Shown here in pieces: positions 44,901 through 53,388 of a stretch of 64,000 nucleotides of DNA. Positions within the stretch are counted from its first letter, which is position 1. Every line of letters begins with the position of its first letter. Source of the stretch: CALARM01 sp036746235 (GTDB lineage Bacteria > Vulcanimicrobiota > SpSt-956 > JAKJGF01); NCBI GenBank assembly GCA_036746235.1, contig DAIOEN010000012.1, positions 1 to 64,000 of the forward strand. The letters run 5' to 3'. Both the position numbers and the translations under genes were made by a program. The notes below the pieces were generated by a model that saw only the letters and a program-made list of their open reading frames with translations, made no database searches and was not told where the DNA came from.

Positions 44901-45713
44901 GCAGGTCTTACTATGTTACCCGGTGCAGACCTTCAAATGGCCTCTGGATTTAAACCTCTCGGAAGTTATACCGAAGCCATGAAGGGAATAAAAAGAGAGC
45001 AAGATAAACAAAAAGCCCTTGAAGAAGAAAAAACGAAAAAACAATCTGAAATGAACCGCCTTAAGGCAGAGGAAAGAGATATAACAAAAGCGACTCTTGG
45101 TTTTCAAAATGAGTATAACACTTCCCTTGATACTACTATCCAGAAATTAACCACTATAAAAAACCTGAAACAATCTATTTTAGACTCTTCTGACTCAGGA
45201 GATGGTAATGGAAATAACACTCATACCGGTAATACCCCCTCTTCAGAAAATAATACCGGAAATAATCAACCTATTGATAACAAAACTTTATTTGAAAAAA
45301 ATCAGGAATATTCCAAGCCGATTGCAGAAGAATTTGCAAAATTAGGAGAAATCGGGGTAATGTCCTTTGGAGAATATGAGGAATTCCAAAAGAAATTTTA
45401 TGGAACTAAAAATACAGGTACAGGAAATCAAGGGAATATGCCTGGTAATAATACTTATCCAATTAGAGGTAATAAAGGGACAGGTAATCAGGGCAATATG
45501 CCTGGCAACACTTATCCAGTAGGAAATACACCAGGTCAAACTTATAACGTTCCTGCTTCTTCTAACACTTTTGGTTATAACGGTGCAGGTAGTAAAACTG
45601 AGATAAACTATAATATTAATGTCGGAGGGAAAACTATGAACGCCTCCAGTCAGACGCAGATGTACGCTGAAGGTCTGACAAATAATTCTTTAAAATATGG
45701 AGAGTGGGCTTAA
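41922..45713 (+). CDS. Tape measure protein
   Basis: 1263 residues, the largest gene. TTG start after AAGGGGGTG. N-terminal coiled coils, a tape-measure domain (TAFQGNSAGADKAYKDAKAFADM...ANMASGMNKSLDQATEAY), a hydrophobic stretch at residues about 350-445 that may span the host membrane on injection, long coiled coils to residue about 1080 and a Gly/Asn/Thr-rich end. It sets tail length and helps DNA entry. Confidence 0.95.
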   Translation: MASDLDLAIEVVLNTDPSKLDDLKKAIGNFETELSKAFDSKTIQDFTKDLEKSKQTINDLTKKALELRQKLQAEQKLKIDTGDTVKELEEVNKKLSEEKNLYSLLQTTVKGYGEELQKTFDVANNLQNVANNLRAVSDSAFSVAGKIKDVGIGLVEASATAEDFKSAMLTAFQGNSAGADKAYKDAKAFADMTKFETNEVIEATIKLKAYGTEANKLPDTLNLVANMASGMNKSLDQATEAYADAQTGELERLKEFGITKAQIDEAVNGAVTNAKNKTEETKAVMEGLTKIMSDRFGTSLKDTAQNFNNQMSNLRGEITGLKEKLGNELMPIAKDAVKMATGFVKTLREMSPEMKKTIVALGLLAGGTTLVVGSLAGIGAIGLSVVSSIISITASCGGFTAMMTSLGVVIGNIGAVIIPSLLSSIALIAPALPIIAITGAIVAIEELIRRTIYYNNLREELEEQDKSNAYDAMGEALQKLKEIFPEVKSGQEAFNKVQKEGIENILQQKDGEEKLNAIVKALATEEIARQRIKEDAIKKQNELIVAMNNATGAEKEKYRQQYEAQRKNVQNEQDIIDKLREEKGEIYNAVKGYQDKSDASEGRNPGSRQTDTEVNEEIRRQNLLTETKKQNYEQQIANLQSYYNSYALTEMQGLSVEKEIQDLRDKIAKDSDKAVKDSLSSQKNNWQNFIKDLKISLQDGEISQKQYLDSIKIYEQEQGITIESNCELWLSIEKEYSDGQKKIRNEAEKARKKAFQEEEKEETERQKRKIQTQASELESQGKLRESKIKLLDIQVQDMRDRNLTEIEITEWKNSKIAEIDKEFADKKAKQEQQKLEKILQVEKEILQVKIDSAKREYDMTVELVNRRKDIIIASGGDAKIAEEQANNALHELYKKDLENFKQVEELKKKEMETALQKKITDYKQAGVEQTTISKLVAEEEKNITQTVFQDFLDKEKQKRDEIKKTADEIKALDAEIQASKDREKELEEGMGINAGLTMLPGADLQMASGFKPLGSYTEAMKGIKREQDKQKALEEEKTKKQSEMNRLKAEERDITKATLGFQNEYNTSLDTTIQKLTTIKNLKQSILDSSDSGDGNGNNTHTGNTPSSENNTGNNQPIDNKTLFEKNQEYSKPIAEEFAKLGEIGVMSFGEYEEFQKKFYGTKNTGTGNQGNMPGNNTYPIRGNKGTGNQGNMPGNTYPVGNTPGQTYNVPASSNTFGYNGAGSKTEINYNINVGGKTMNASSQTQMYAEGLTNNSLKYGEWA

Positions 45714-45868
45714 TGGATATTTTAAAAATAGAAATAAAATTTACAGATGAAGATAGAGAAAGGATTGAAAAATTATCAGAACTCATCAGGAAGAATAATG
45801 AACTATTAGAACAGGAACAATTAAGAAAAAGAATTTTCTACGATACCAGTATAGGAGATAGTAGGTAA
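45713..45868 (+). CDS. 51-residue peptide after the tape measure
   Basis: ATG overlaps the tape-measure stop by one base; its own stop overlaps the next ATG. Charged helical sequence (DEDRERIEKLSELIRKNNEL). No family recognised; likely real given the tight packing. Confidence 0.6.
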   Translation: MDILKIEIKFTDEDRERIEKLSELIRKNNELLEQEQLRKRIFYDTSIGDSR

Positions 45869-46272
45869 TGGCAGAGCTTGAAGATTTCTGGATAAAAGAT
45901 GAAGATGGAACGAATGAAGTAATTTTCGATAATGTAACTGACTGGAGTCCTGAACCGGTCTTACAGGGTGAAGATGAAATGGTGGTTTCCTGTGGAAGTT
46001 ATGATGACGATGGTAACGAACTTCCTCCGGTATATACTCCCCATGTATCTCCTAAAACTGAAACAGGGGCAGAACTCTATATATCCGGTGATCATCTTTC
46101 TCCAGAAGATAGAAAAATAATACAGGCAAAAGTAAAGGCAGGTTTACCAGTTCTTTACTATGATGGAGATAATAAAATAACTTATACGGTTTATATTACT
46201 CCAAAACCTGATTTTAAATTTATTCCCGGAAGTGAATATTGTATCTATACAATCCGTATGAAAATAAAATAA
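45868..46272 (+). CDS. Distal tail protein of unknown family
   Basis: 134 residues, beta-rich (NEVIFDNVTDWSPEPVLQGE, NKITYTVYITPKPDFKFI). In the distal tail module after the tape measure; may be a distal tail or tail-tip adaptor. Confidence 0.6.
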   Translation: MAELEDFWIKDEDGTNEVIFDNVTDWSPEPVLQGEDEMVVSCGSYDDDGNELPPVYTPHVSPKTETGAELYISGDHLSPEDRKIIQAKVKAGLPVLYYDGDNKITYTVYITPKPDFKFIPGSEYCIYTIRMKIK

Positions 46273-46287
46273 AGCGAGGATAATATT

Positions 46288-46491
46288 ATGAGTCTTTTAG
46301 CACAGAAAAATCTGAAATTTGCAGAACCAGTTATGACGGAAATTCCGGTTTTAGTTCCTGTAAAAATAGTGAGCAATATTGCAGAATATAACGATTTGCT
46401 TGATGAACTAAAGCAGGATATAGCGGAAATGCAAACCACTCTGAATAAAATAAATAACTTTGAAATAAAATTCTCGGTAAAGGGTGAATAA
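46288..46491 (+). CDS. Small tail-tip protein
   Basis: 67 residues; N-terminal Pro/Val-rich (AEPVMTEIPVLVPVKIVSN), C-terminal helix (DLLDELKQDIAEMQTTLNKI). RBS GCGAGGA. Function unknown; lies inside the tail-tip operon. Confidence 0.6.
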   Translation: MSLLAQKNLKFAEPVMTEIPVLVPVKIVSNIAEYNDLLDELKQDIAEMQTTLNKINNFEIKFSVKGE

Positions 46492-46493
46492 AT

Positions 46494-47918
46494 ATGGCTA
46501 ATATGCAGTTAGTAAATACAGACCTTACAACAGTAATAACTTCCCTTATACTCGGAGGAACAAAACAAACAGAGAAAATAGAAAAGAAACTCGGTGTAAA
46601 AAACAACAAAGTTTCTGGAGATTTAAAATCTGTCGATATAGAATTCTTCCCTGGTCTTAAAGATAATTTTATAGATTTACCAGTGTCGTTTTTTAATATT
46701 ATCCGTAGAACAACCGGAGGAACTCTTCAGGTTACTTCTGTGGTAAAAGAACACGCTGACGCAGTAGCAACTAAACTTCAGAATAGAGATAAATTCTATA
46801 GAAAATCAGGTACTACTTACACCGCATACGATACAGGTAATATATCTTTCATGGCTACCTCTTCAGAAGAATTCCACTTTCTAATGAATGAACTTTATTT
46901 TGCTGTTTATTTGGAAATTCTTACAGCAGGTGATTACTCAGGTCTTACTCTTACTTACTGGAATGGAACTGCTTATACCTCTATGCCTGTAGATTTTTCA
47001 GACGGAACTTCTGGCTTTACGGTAGACGGAAGAATTTTCTTTGGTTCTCTGGAAGGTCTTGCAGAAAGAAATGAAATAAACGGGCTTTATATGTATGATG
47101 TGAAAGTGACCTGTTCTGGTGTTACTACTCAGGCAGTGGCAGACGTAGGATATTATGACTCCGTATATCAGTTACCTAAAAGTTGTCTTTACGGGAAACC
47201 TTCAAACTATTACCGGAAAAATGGAAGTAGTTATCTCTCTATATCTGACGCTGACGCTGAATATTCAAATATGGGTATTTTTGCCTTTAAAACTGATCCT
47301 CTTTCCTCTGGAGAGTCACTTGCAATAGAATACTATTATAAAAATCCTCAACCGGGAACTCATACTCTTACATTTCATCACGTGGCGAGTGCTACATGGG
47401 GGGCTGAAACTTTATTTTCTGAAGGTGCTTACTGTGAGCCTACTTCTTTAAATGGCTTCTATTATGAAGCTACTACCGGAGGAACTACCGGAGAAACTGA
47501 ACCGACTTTTCCCACGACTCCCGGAAGTACTGTTTCAGATGGTTCAGTGGTGTGGACTTGCAGACAGGGAACAGGTGTGCCTCTTTTCGTAAAAATAGAT
47601 GGAGGTATCGCAATAAGTATTACCTGTGATGCAATAAAAAAATATACCACTATCCTCGAAGGTTGTGAGTTTAGTTTTGATACTACTGCCCTTGTGACTC
47701 AGTCTGTAAGTTTTACAATCTCTGAAGATTTAAAATGGTTCTGGTTCGCTCTGGATAGTTCTGGTTCTCCCGGAACTTATGAAAATAATGATTGCCTTTT
47801 AGGTGATATTTTAAACGGAGAAGTAGAAGCCTTCTGGTTAAAAGTTATCCCTCCATTCGGTCAAGATGGGAGTGGAGGTAAAAGATATTTTGAGATTTAC
47901 GCAAGGGAAACAGCTTAA
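46494..47918 (+). CDS. Large tail-tip/baseplate protein with mobile surface module
   Basis: 474 residues of beta-rich sequence. A module YCEPTSLNGFYYEATTGGTT...EPTF...DGSVVWTC matches that in the tail tube protein. N-terminal helix (TTVITSLILGGTKQTEKIE). Probably part of the tail tip or an adhesion-associated plate. Confidence 0.65.
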   Translation: MANMQLVNTDLTTVITSLILGGTKQTEKIEKKLGVKNNKVSGDLKSVDIEFFPGLKDNFIDLPVSFFNIIRRTTGGTLQVTSVVKEHADAVATKLQNRDKFYRKSGTTYTAYDTGNISFMATSSEEFHFLMNELYFAVYLEILTAGDYSGLTLTYWNGTAYTSMPVDFSDGTSGFTVDGRIFFGSLEGLAERNEINGLYMYDVKVTCSGVTTQAVADVGYYDSVYQLPKSCLYGKPSNYYRKNGSSYLSISDADAEYSNMGIFAFKTDPLSSGESLAIEYYYKNPQPGTHTLTFHHVASATWGAETLFSEGAYCEPTSLNGFYYEATTGGTTGETEPTFPTTPGSTVSDGSVVWTCRQGTGVPLFVKIDGGIAISITCDAIKKYTTILEGCEFSFDTTALVTQSVSFTISEDLKWFWFALDSSGSPGTYENNDCLLGDILNGEVEAFWLKVIPPFGQDGSGGKRYFEIYARETA

Positions 47919-48037
47919 TGATTTTATTTATAGTTTCTTTAATATGTACTGCTATTGCCGGATATTACCATGGTAAATACTCTATAACAGAAGAAAGAGA
48001 AAAAAGGGAAAGATGGAAGAACTTGAGAGGACTATAG
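47918..48037 (+). CDS. 39-residue single-span membrane peptide
   Basis: Overlaps the preceding stop by one base and the next start by 25 nt. One membrane segment (ILFIVSLICTAIAGYY) followed by a charged tail. Small membrane peptides in tail modules are known, but the function is unclear. Confidence 0.5.
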   Translation: MILFIVSLICTAIAGYYHGKYSITEEREKRERWKNLRGL

Positions 48038-49401
48038 GATATTACGAAGTAGTAGAAGGATATGACTTAGAACTTCCTCACCAGGGATATTATGAAGTTA
48101 TCCCGGGTTATGACCTTTGCAGTAATGAGAAGGGTTATTATGAGATTTCTTTTTCTATTCCAAACTCAGGTTTTCCAAAAATTAAAGGATATTATGAAGT
48201 TATAGACAGTTTTAAAACCTCTACCCTCGCAGAAGATGGAGGGAGTATTGAGTCATATACTGAATATTTTGCTTCTTTCAATCCTTCTGTAAGCATAGAA
48301 GGAGGTTATCAAACCAGAACTATAAAAGCCCCTCTCCCGGAAGAATATTATTCTCGGTTCAGAATAAGAGCATTTATCCAAGTTCCTGAACTATCTCCTT
48401 CTGAGATAGAAATACCTCAAAAATATCTAATTGCCCCTTATTGCAAATCAGCAATAAACGGAGGAATAAAGTGGAACTTAACGCTTGATAACTGGAATAG
48501 AGAATTTACTGACCCGGATAACGCTCTTTTCGGTGGACTATTTAAAGAGGGTAAATATTCTCCACGAAGGGAAACAAGAAAATACCTTCGCTTAAAATGG
48601 CAATCCGTCTATGCTAATACTCTCACAGGTATTATATCAGATTTTCCACGTCTGGTTATAACCGCCAGAACTCCCCCTGGTAAGAAAATAACCATTTCCG
48701 GGAGAGATGAAATAACAGAATATCTTTTCAATAAAATTGACCTTGAAACTTATTGCGTTGAAGAAACCCTTTTGCCTGTAGCGAGTTCAAAAGAAACCAT
48801 TGACGGAGAAGATTATTATACTGTATTTCAGAGCAGTAATCTTACCAAACCTGATTATATTTCAGGTTTTACGAAAATCCTGGTAAATGGCGAACAGGCA
48901 TATTTAAAAGGCATTTCTTTTTCTTATGACTCGGCAACTAAAAGATATATTTCAAATCAAAAGATTAACTCCCGATTTCCTGTAATAATTCAACAGCCTA
49001 TATCCTGTCACGAAATAATAAAAGATATATGTAAGAAAATAGTTGATAAAGACCAGAGTGAATGGAGTAAAGAATATTTCCCGGTGATACTGGATTTTCC
49101 TGATTACTTGGTTCGTTCAGATGTGACTTGTCAAAACGAAGAAGGAATAAAAGTAATTCAGAAGTTAACTGAAGTTATCCCGGCAGAATGGTTGATTGAA
49201 GTTATAAACGGAACATTAACTTTAATTATCAGAAAGAAACCAATAGATTACGAGAAGCCAGATGTAGCAAAATATATATTGAAAGAAAGAATACTCAGAG
49301 GAGAACCAGAAGAGTCAAGCAGTCAGGTTCTCAGGATAAATAAAAAAATAGTTCAGAGATATTCCAGACTCATTACAGTAGAAGAAGAGGTAACGGAATA
49401 A
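48013..49401 (+). CDS. Tail hub-like protein with N-terminal GYYEV repeats
   Basis: 462 residues. Residues 9-65 contain four tandem copies of GYYEV/I-x-x-GYDL-like units (GYYEVVEGYDL, GYYEVIPGYDL, GYYEISFSI, GYYEVIDSF). The rest is beta-rich with hub-like features (LTLDNWNREFTDPDN, RNLL-like hub strands, SCHEIIKDICKKI). Likely a baseplate hub, with the repeats forming an oligomerising or surface element. Confidence 0.65.
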   Translation: MEELERTIGYYEVVEGYDLELPHQGYYEVIPGYDLCSNEKGYYEISFSIPNSGFPKIKGYYEVIDSFKTSTLAEDGGSIESYTEYFASFNPSVSIEGGYQTRTIKAPLPEEYYSRFRIRAFIQVPELSPSEIEIPQKYLIAPYCKSAINGGIKWNLTLDNWNREFTDPDNALFGGLFKEGKYSPRRETRKYLRLKWQSVYANTLTGIISDFPRLVITARTPPGKKITISGRDEITEYLFNKIDLETYCVEETLLPVASSKETIDGEDYYTVFQSSNLTKPDYISGFTKILVNGEQAYLKGISFSYDSATKRYISNQKINSRFPVIIQQPISCHEIIKDICKKIVDKDQSEWSKEYFPVILDFPDYLVRSDVTCQNEEGIKVIQKLTEVIPAEWLIEVINGTLTLIIRKKPIDYEKPDVAKYILKERILRGEPEESSSQVLRINKKIVQRYSRLITVEEEVTE

Positions 49402-50192
49402 TGGGAAGTCCTATTGCAGTTTCAAGTCCAGACCCTGGAGGAGTAATGCCTGTTTTTACAGGTTCTATTCCTGTATCTTTCGGAGAAAAAGCGGTTAAAA
49501 GTTCCGTAAGGGTTTCAGGACTTTCAAAAGGCAGTACTATTGGAGATGCTACAGAGTCAGATGGAACTATTACCTGTACCGGAATTAATTGTAACTATCA
49601 GGTAACTACTGAAGAATGGTATGGAGTGGGGTTTTATAGACGTTCTCTTTATAAACCAAATATTCAAAACGGGATGGTTATGTATCAGGGATATTCTGCC
49701 CCTCCTCCTCCTCCTGCTCCTTCAACTCTAGCAGAAGTAGAGAAAGTGGAGGAAATTCTTCAATCGTCAGAAGGTGACGTAATAGCAGATGAAATCACAA
49801 ATTCAGAAGATGAAGAAAAGGAAACTCAGTGGTTTTCTCACCAGGTAGTTTTGGCAGAAGGTATAAATGAAGCAAGAATAGATACTTACCATAGAGATGA
49901 TTTGCGGAACGGTGAGAGAGCTTCTCCTGATATATTCGTCAGTCCGTATATTGAAAATGTGGAACAGGCAAGACTCCTTGCAGATCACTTTATATACGAC
50001 TCTACGAAAAATTTAAGTATCTCTGCTTCAGTTCCACCGGTTTTTACTGCAAAACTCGGTGACTGGTGTGAGATAATTGATACTCATAATTTTATAGACG
50101 AAATAGAGCGAATACAGGCAATAGAATTAAAAGGTGCAGAGCCAAGACCTGAAACGAGATGGTATTTTGAAATTCGTGAGGATGAAGAATAA
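49401..50192 (+). CDS. Tail-tip protein with proline tract
   Basis: 263 residues; last A of the hub stop overlaps its ATG. A PPPPPAP tract and a Glu/Asp-rich linker separate a Gly/Ser-rich N-terminal part from a C-terminal domain (ASPDIFVSPYIENVEQARL). It may be the second half of the hub split off as a separate gene. Function inferred from position. Confidence 0.6.
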   Translation: MGSPIAVSSPDPGGVMPVFTGSIPVSFGEKAVKSSVRVSGLSKGSTIGDATESDGTITCTGINCNYQVTTEEWYGVGFYRRSLYKPNIQNGMVMYQGYSAPPPPPAPSTLAEVEKVEEILQSSEGDVIADEITNSEDEEKETQWFSHQVVLAEGINEARIDTYHRDDLRNGERASPDIFVSPYIENVEQARLLADHFIYDSTKNLSISASVPPVFTAKLGDWCEIIDTHNFIDEIERIQAIELKGAEPRPETRWYFEIREDEE

Positions 50193-51310
50193 TGGCAAAA
50201 GCATTTTCAGAACAGATTAAAACTTCCATAGGACTTGCAAAAGAAGAAGCTCAAAAAAAGCTCACTGTAAAACTTGGTAAGATAGTGGGAGAAGGTAAAA
50301 CAAATTACAGGTATGATGTAGTAATTAATGGAGAGCTTATTCCTGAAGTTCCAGACCCTTCACGAACTGAACCGAAATATACAGACGGAACAGCAGTAAA
50401 TATCGTTATTCCCTTTGGTAATGAGTCTGCCCGTTATATATCAGATAAGTCAGACTATACTCTTCCAGAGCAGACCGTTACAACTATGTCAACAAAAAAG
50501 AAAGTAAGACCTGTAGTAATACCTAAATATTTATATATGGCTTTATTTTCTAAAAGTTGGAGTGAACAAGGTAAAATCGCTAAATATACCATAGATGGGA
50601 TTTTTCAATGGGTTATTTCTACAGATGATTTTACTCCGGATTATTTTTATCCTTCAGGTATTTGTTACTTAAATAACTATATATACGTAATGAATGAACA
50701 GCGTGGTATTTTTAAATATAATTTGAGTGGAGATTTCATAGAAACTGTAATAAATAGTAGTGAACTTGGAACTTACGCAAAATTATATACAGACGGTACA
50801 TATTTTTACCAAAAATATGTTTCTGGAAATGGCTATATTTCTAGAATGAACATAACTACAAAAGAAAGAGTTAGTATGTGGATAACTTATCCCGGTGAAA
50901 CACTTGGTAGTATAGCTACCAATAGTCAATATATAATAAGTTCTACAGGGGCAAGTAAAAAGTTTCTATTATTCGATTACTCAGGCAATTTTGTAAAAGA
51001 AATCTATACAGGTTTTCATCCTTCGAGTTTTACCTGTGATGAAGAAAATATCTATTTTCTTACAAGTGGAATAATTAAAATTGTAAATATTGCTACAGGT
51101 AGCATTACTGCTTCTGTTTCTGCTTCTGGACTTTCATCTGTTTTTACTACTGATGACACATATCTTTATAGAGCAACTTCGACTTATACTTATGTCGGTA
51201 TTTCTACAAATACCATTGAAATTTATGATAAAACAACTTTAGAATTAATAAATAGTTTTTCCACTTCTGATTTTACGTCAGGTGGAATTAGAGGAATAGT
51301 AATAAATTAG
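50192..51310 (+). CDS. Beta-propeller tail protein
   Basis: 372 residues. N-terminal 105 residues are a helical adaptor, then about 260 residues of NHL/WD-like strands (YIYVMNEQRGIFKYNLSG, KKFLLFDYSGNFVKEIYTG, NIYFLTSGIIKIVNI), consistent with a propeller. Its place before the lysis module suggests a host-recognition or tail-tip protein. Confidence 0.65.
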   Translation: MAKAFSEQIKTSIGLAKEEAQKKLTVKLGKIVGEGKTNYRYDVVINGELIPEVPDPSRTEPKYTDGTAVNIVIPFGNESARYISDKSDYTLPEQTVTTMSTKKKVRPVVIPKYLYMALFSKSWSEQGKIAKYTIDGIFQWVISTDDFTPDYFYPSGICYLNNYIYVMNEQRGIFKYNLSGDFIETVINSSELGTYAKLYTDGTYFYQKYVSGNGYISRMNITTKERVSMWITYPGETLGSIATNSQYIISSTGASKKFLLFDYSGNFVKEIYTGFHPSSFTCDEENIYFLTSGIIKIVNIATGSITASVSASGLSSVFTTDDTYLYRATSTYTYVGISTNTIEIYDKTTLELINSFSTSDFTSGGIRGIVIN

Positions 51311-51325
51311 AAAGCAGGTGAAGCA

Positions 51326-51598
51326 ATGGGTGAAAGTGGAGAATTAAATCCGGAGCGAATTTTTAATCAGTTTATATCCAGCCAGCAAGATTTCACTAAT
51401 TCGGTTGACAAGCTATCGACAGCAGTGGAAAAACTGAGTGAGAAATTTAATGGGCTACAGGGCGAAGTAAAGGCCTGCAAAGGTTGTATAGTAAGTAAAT
51501 TTTCATTATATTTTGGAATTTTGCTTTTTGTGGTAACAGTGCTTGCAATGGGCAGGGAGTTTGCACCTGCCATTATGAAATTTTTCAAATTAATTTAA
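51326..51598 (+). CDS. XhlA-like holin/haemolysin-type protein
   Basis: 90 residues, ATG 51326 after AAGCAGGTG. Layout: charged coiled helix (NSVDKLSTAVEKLSEKF) then one C-terminal membrane segment (SKFSLYFGILLFVVTVLAM), typical of XhlA-type phage haemolysins that assist the endolysin. It precedes the endolysin. Confidence 0.75.
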   Translation: MGESGELNPERIFNQFISSQQDFTNSVDKLSTAVEKLSEKFNGLQGEVKACKGCIVSKFSLYFGILLFVVTVLAMGREFAPAIMKFFKLI

Positions 51599-51613
51599 AA
51601 GGAGTGTTTTTCA

Positions 51614-52168
51614 ATGGATTTAACAGCAACATTAAATCAGGTTCAGAGTATTATGGAAAAGGGTGAGGAGTTTAAAAAGCTTCTTGAAAAGTACGCGGTC
51701 AAGGTAGATAAATATGACGATTTTATATTTTCTGCCCTTGGTCTTGTGGCAAGTCTGCCCGGTGTGCCTATCACCTGGAGAGCTTCTATTGCAATCATTC
51801 AGCAGTTTGAAAAATCTTCTCTTTCTTACCTTTTAAAAGCTGTAGGAACTTCAGAGAATGTGACTCAAGCAAAAAGTGAAGATAAACTTGCTCTGGCTGT
51901 CAGTTCCATTGTGAATTCTACTGCTACAGTTCCGGTTCCGGTAATACAGGCAGTCATGGAAGAAAAAAAGGTTGAACCAGTTTCAAAAGTATTTCAGATA
52001 GTTCCTGCCATAACAGAAACAGTTCAATCTATTCAGGCAGTAGTTAGTCCAGAAGAAGAAAAGAAAGATGGAAAAGTAGAACCAAGTAAAGTAAAAGAAA
52101 TCTTGAAAGTGGCAAATGAAGTGAATTCCTTTGTCGGACTTATCAATTCTTTTATAAAAGGAAGGTAA
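51614..52168 (+). CDS. Unknown lysis-module protein
   Basis: 184 residues between holin-like and endolysin genes, RBS AAAGGAG. Helical, with an amphipathic hydrophobic patch (FSALGLVASLPGVPITWRA) and a Lys/Glu linker. No family recognised; could be a spanin-like, membrane-associated lysis helper or a tail protein. Confidence 0.55.
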   Translation: MDLTATLNQVQSIMEKGEEFKKLLEKYAVKVDKYDDFIFSALGLVASLPGVPITWRASIAIIQQFEKSSLSYLLKAVGTSENVTQAKSEDKLALAVSSIVNSTATVPVPVIQAVMEEKKVEPVSKVFQIVPAITETVQSIQAVVSPEEEKKDGKVEPSKVKEILKVANEVNSFVGLINSFIKGR

Positions 52169-52174
52169 TTTTAA

Positions 52175-53068
52175 ATGGACTTAGATAAATATTATAATAA
52201 TTTGACAGAATTACCGGTAGAGGATATACAATATTTAGTTATTCATCATTCTGCTACCTCTCCAGACGTGAGCATAGAAGATATTCACCAGATGCACCTA
52301 AACGAAGGATTTACTTGTGTTGGTTATCACTGTTTTATTAAGGCAGATGGAACTATTCAGTGGGGTAGACTTATGGACTCGCAAGGGGCACAGTCTTACG
52401 GCTTTAATCACTGTTCACTTGGTGTATGTTTGGCAGGGTATTTCCACCGGGATAACATTAATAAAGGTCAGTGGTCAGATAAACCCACCGATGCACAACT
52501 CAAAAGCCTTCTGGAAGTTTTAGTGAACTGGAAAAAGAAGATCCCTCAGCAGGTCAAAATAGTCGGTCATAGAGAATTATGTCCAACTTCCTGTCCGGGA
52601 GATGGTTTTAGCCATTTGATGTTGCAGGGAATTTCCTTGAAAGTAGATGCCTTATTGAAAGGGAAACCGGAAATTAAACCAGTAGAAAAGAAAATTCCTT
52701 ATCAAGACCTGATTAAAAAGTATTCAAAAGAAAAGAACCTGAGATTTTCTTTTGTGGCAGGTCTGATAGAAAAAGAATCAAGTTTTAATCCGAGAGCAGT
52801 CAGTATAAATGACGCTAAGGGATTGATGCAGGCAAAGCAAGGAACGTTCAATCAATATTCTTCCGGTGATATATTCGACCCGGAAAATAATATCCGGGCA
52901 GGTTGTTCTTATCTTTCGTGGTTAAAAACTCATTTCGGAATTGACCAGGCCGATAATAGTAAATCCGTAGAACTACTTATTTCCGGTGCATATAACCAGG
53001 GTCAAAATAGCCCTACATTTCAATATGCAAAAAAGGTTCAGGAATTATCATTAAAATATAAGGAGTAA
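52175..53068 (+). CDS. Bimodular endolysin: amidase plus lytic transglycosylase
   Basis: 297 residues. N-terminal amidase_2/PGRP domain cleaves the MurNAc-L-Ala bond; zinc ligands His in LVIHHSAT, His in VGHREL and Cys in SCPGDG are visible. Residues about 180-285 are a lytic transglycosylase-like (SLT) domain with catalytic Glu in IEKESSFNP and DAKGLMQ. It degrades peptidoglycan at lysis and shows that the host has a peptidoglycan wall. It follows the holin-like gene. Confidence 0.92.
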   Translation: MDLDKYYNNLTELPVEDIQYLVIHHSATSPDVSIEDIHQMHLNEGFTCVGYHCFIKADGTIQWGRLMDSQGAQSYGFNHCSLGVCLAGYFHRDNINKGQWSDKPTDAQLKSLLEVLVNWKKKIPQQVKIVGHRELCPTSCPGDGFSHLMLQGISLKVDALLKGKPEIKPVEKKIPYQDLIKKYSKEKNLRFSFVAGLIEKESSFNPRAVSINDAKGLMQAKQGTFNQYSSGDIFDPENNIRAGCSYLSWLKTHFGIDQADNSKSVELLISGAYNQGQNSPTFQYAKKVQELSLKYKE

Positions 53069-53072
53069 TATA

Positions 53073-53375
53073 ATGTTACATTCAACTCAAGAAGTATCTT
53101 CAAAATATATGATAGAAACTGTCGATAACTGGAAAGTAACTGTCACCACTGTGGCACAAAGGTTATCGGCAACATCTTCTTCAAAAAAAATGTTGATTAT
53201 TCGTGCTGATAAAAATAATAGTGGTGATGTCTGGTATGGCGGTTCCACTATTGACGGAACTAATTCTGATTACCTCTCCCCTGGAGAAGTGAGAACTTTT
53301 CATTTTATAGATCCATATATTCTATATGTTTTGGGAACGCTAAACGATAAGATTTATTGTGAAACTCTGGAATAA
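53073..53375 (+). CDS. Small beta-rich fibre-associated protein
   Basis: 100 residues, RBS AAGGAGTAA. Short beta-rich domain (KKMLIIRADKNNSGDVWYGG) just before the fibre gene. Possibly a fibre collar or chaperone. No family recognised. Confidence 0.6.
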   Translation: MLHSTQEVSSKYMIETVDNWKVTVTTVAQRLSATSSSKKMLIIRADKNNSGDVWYGGSTIDGTNSDYLSPGEVRTFHFIDPYILYVLGTLNDKIYCETLE

Positions 53376-53388
53376 TGGAGTGATATAA

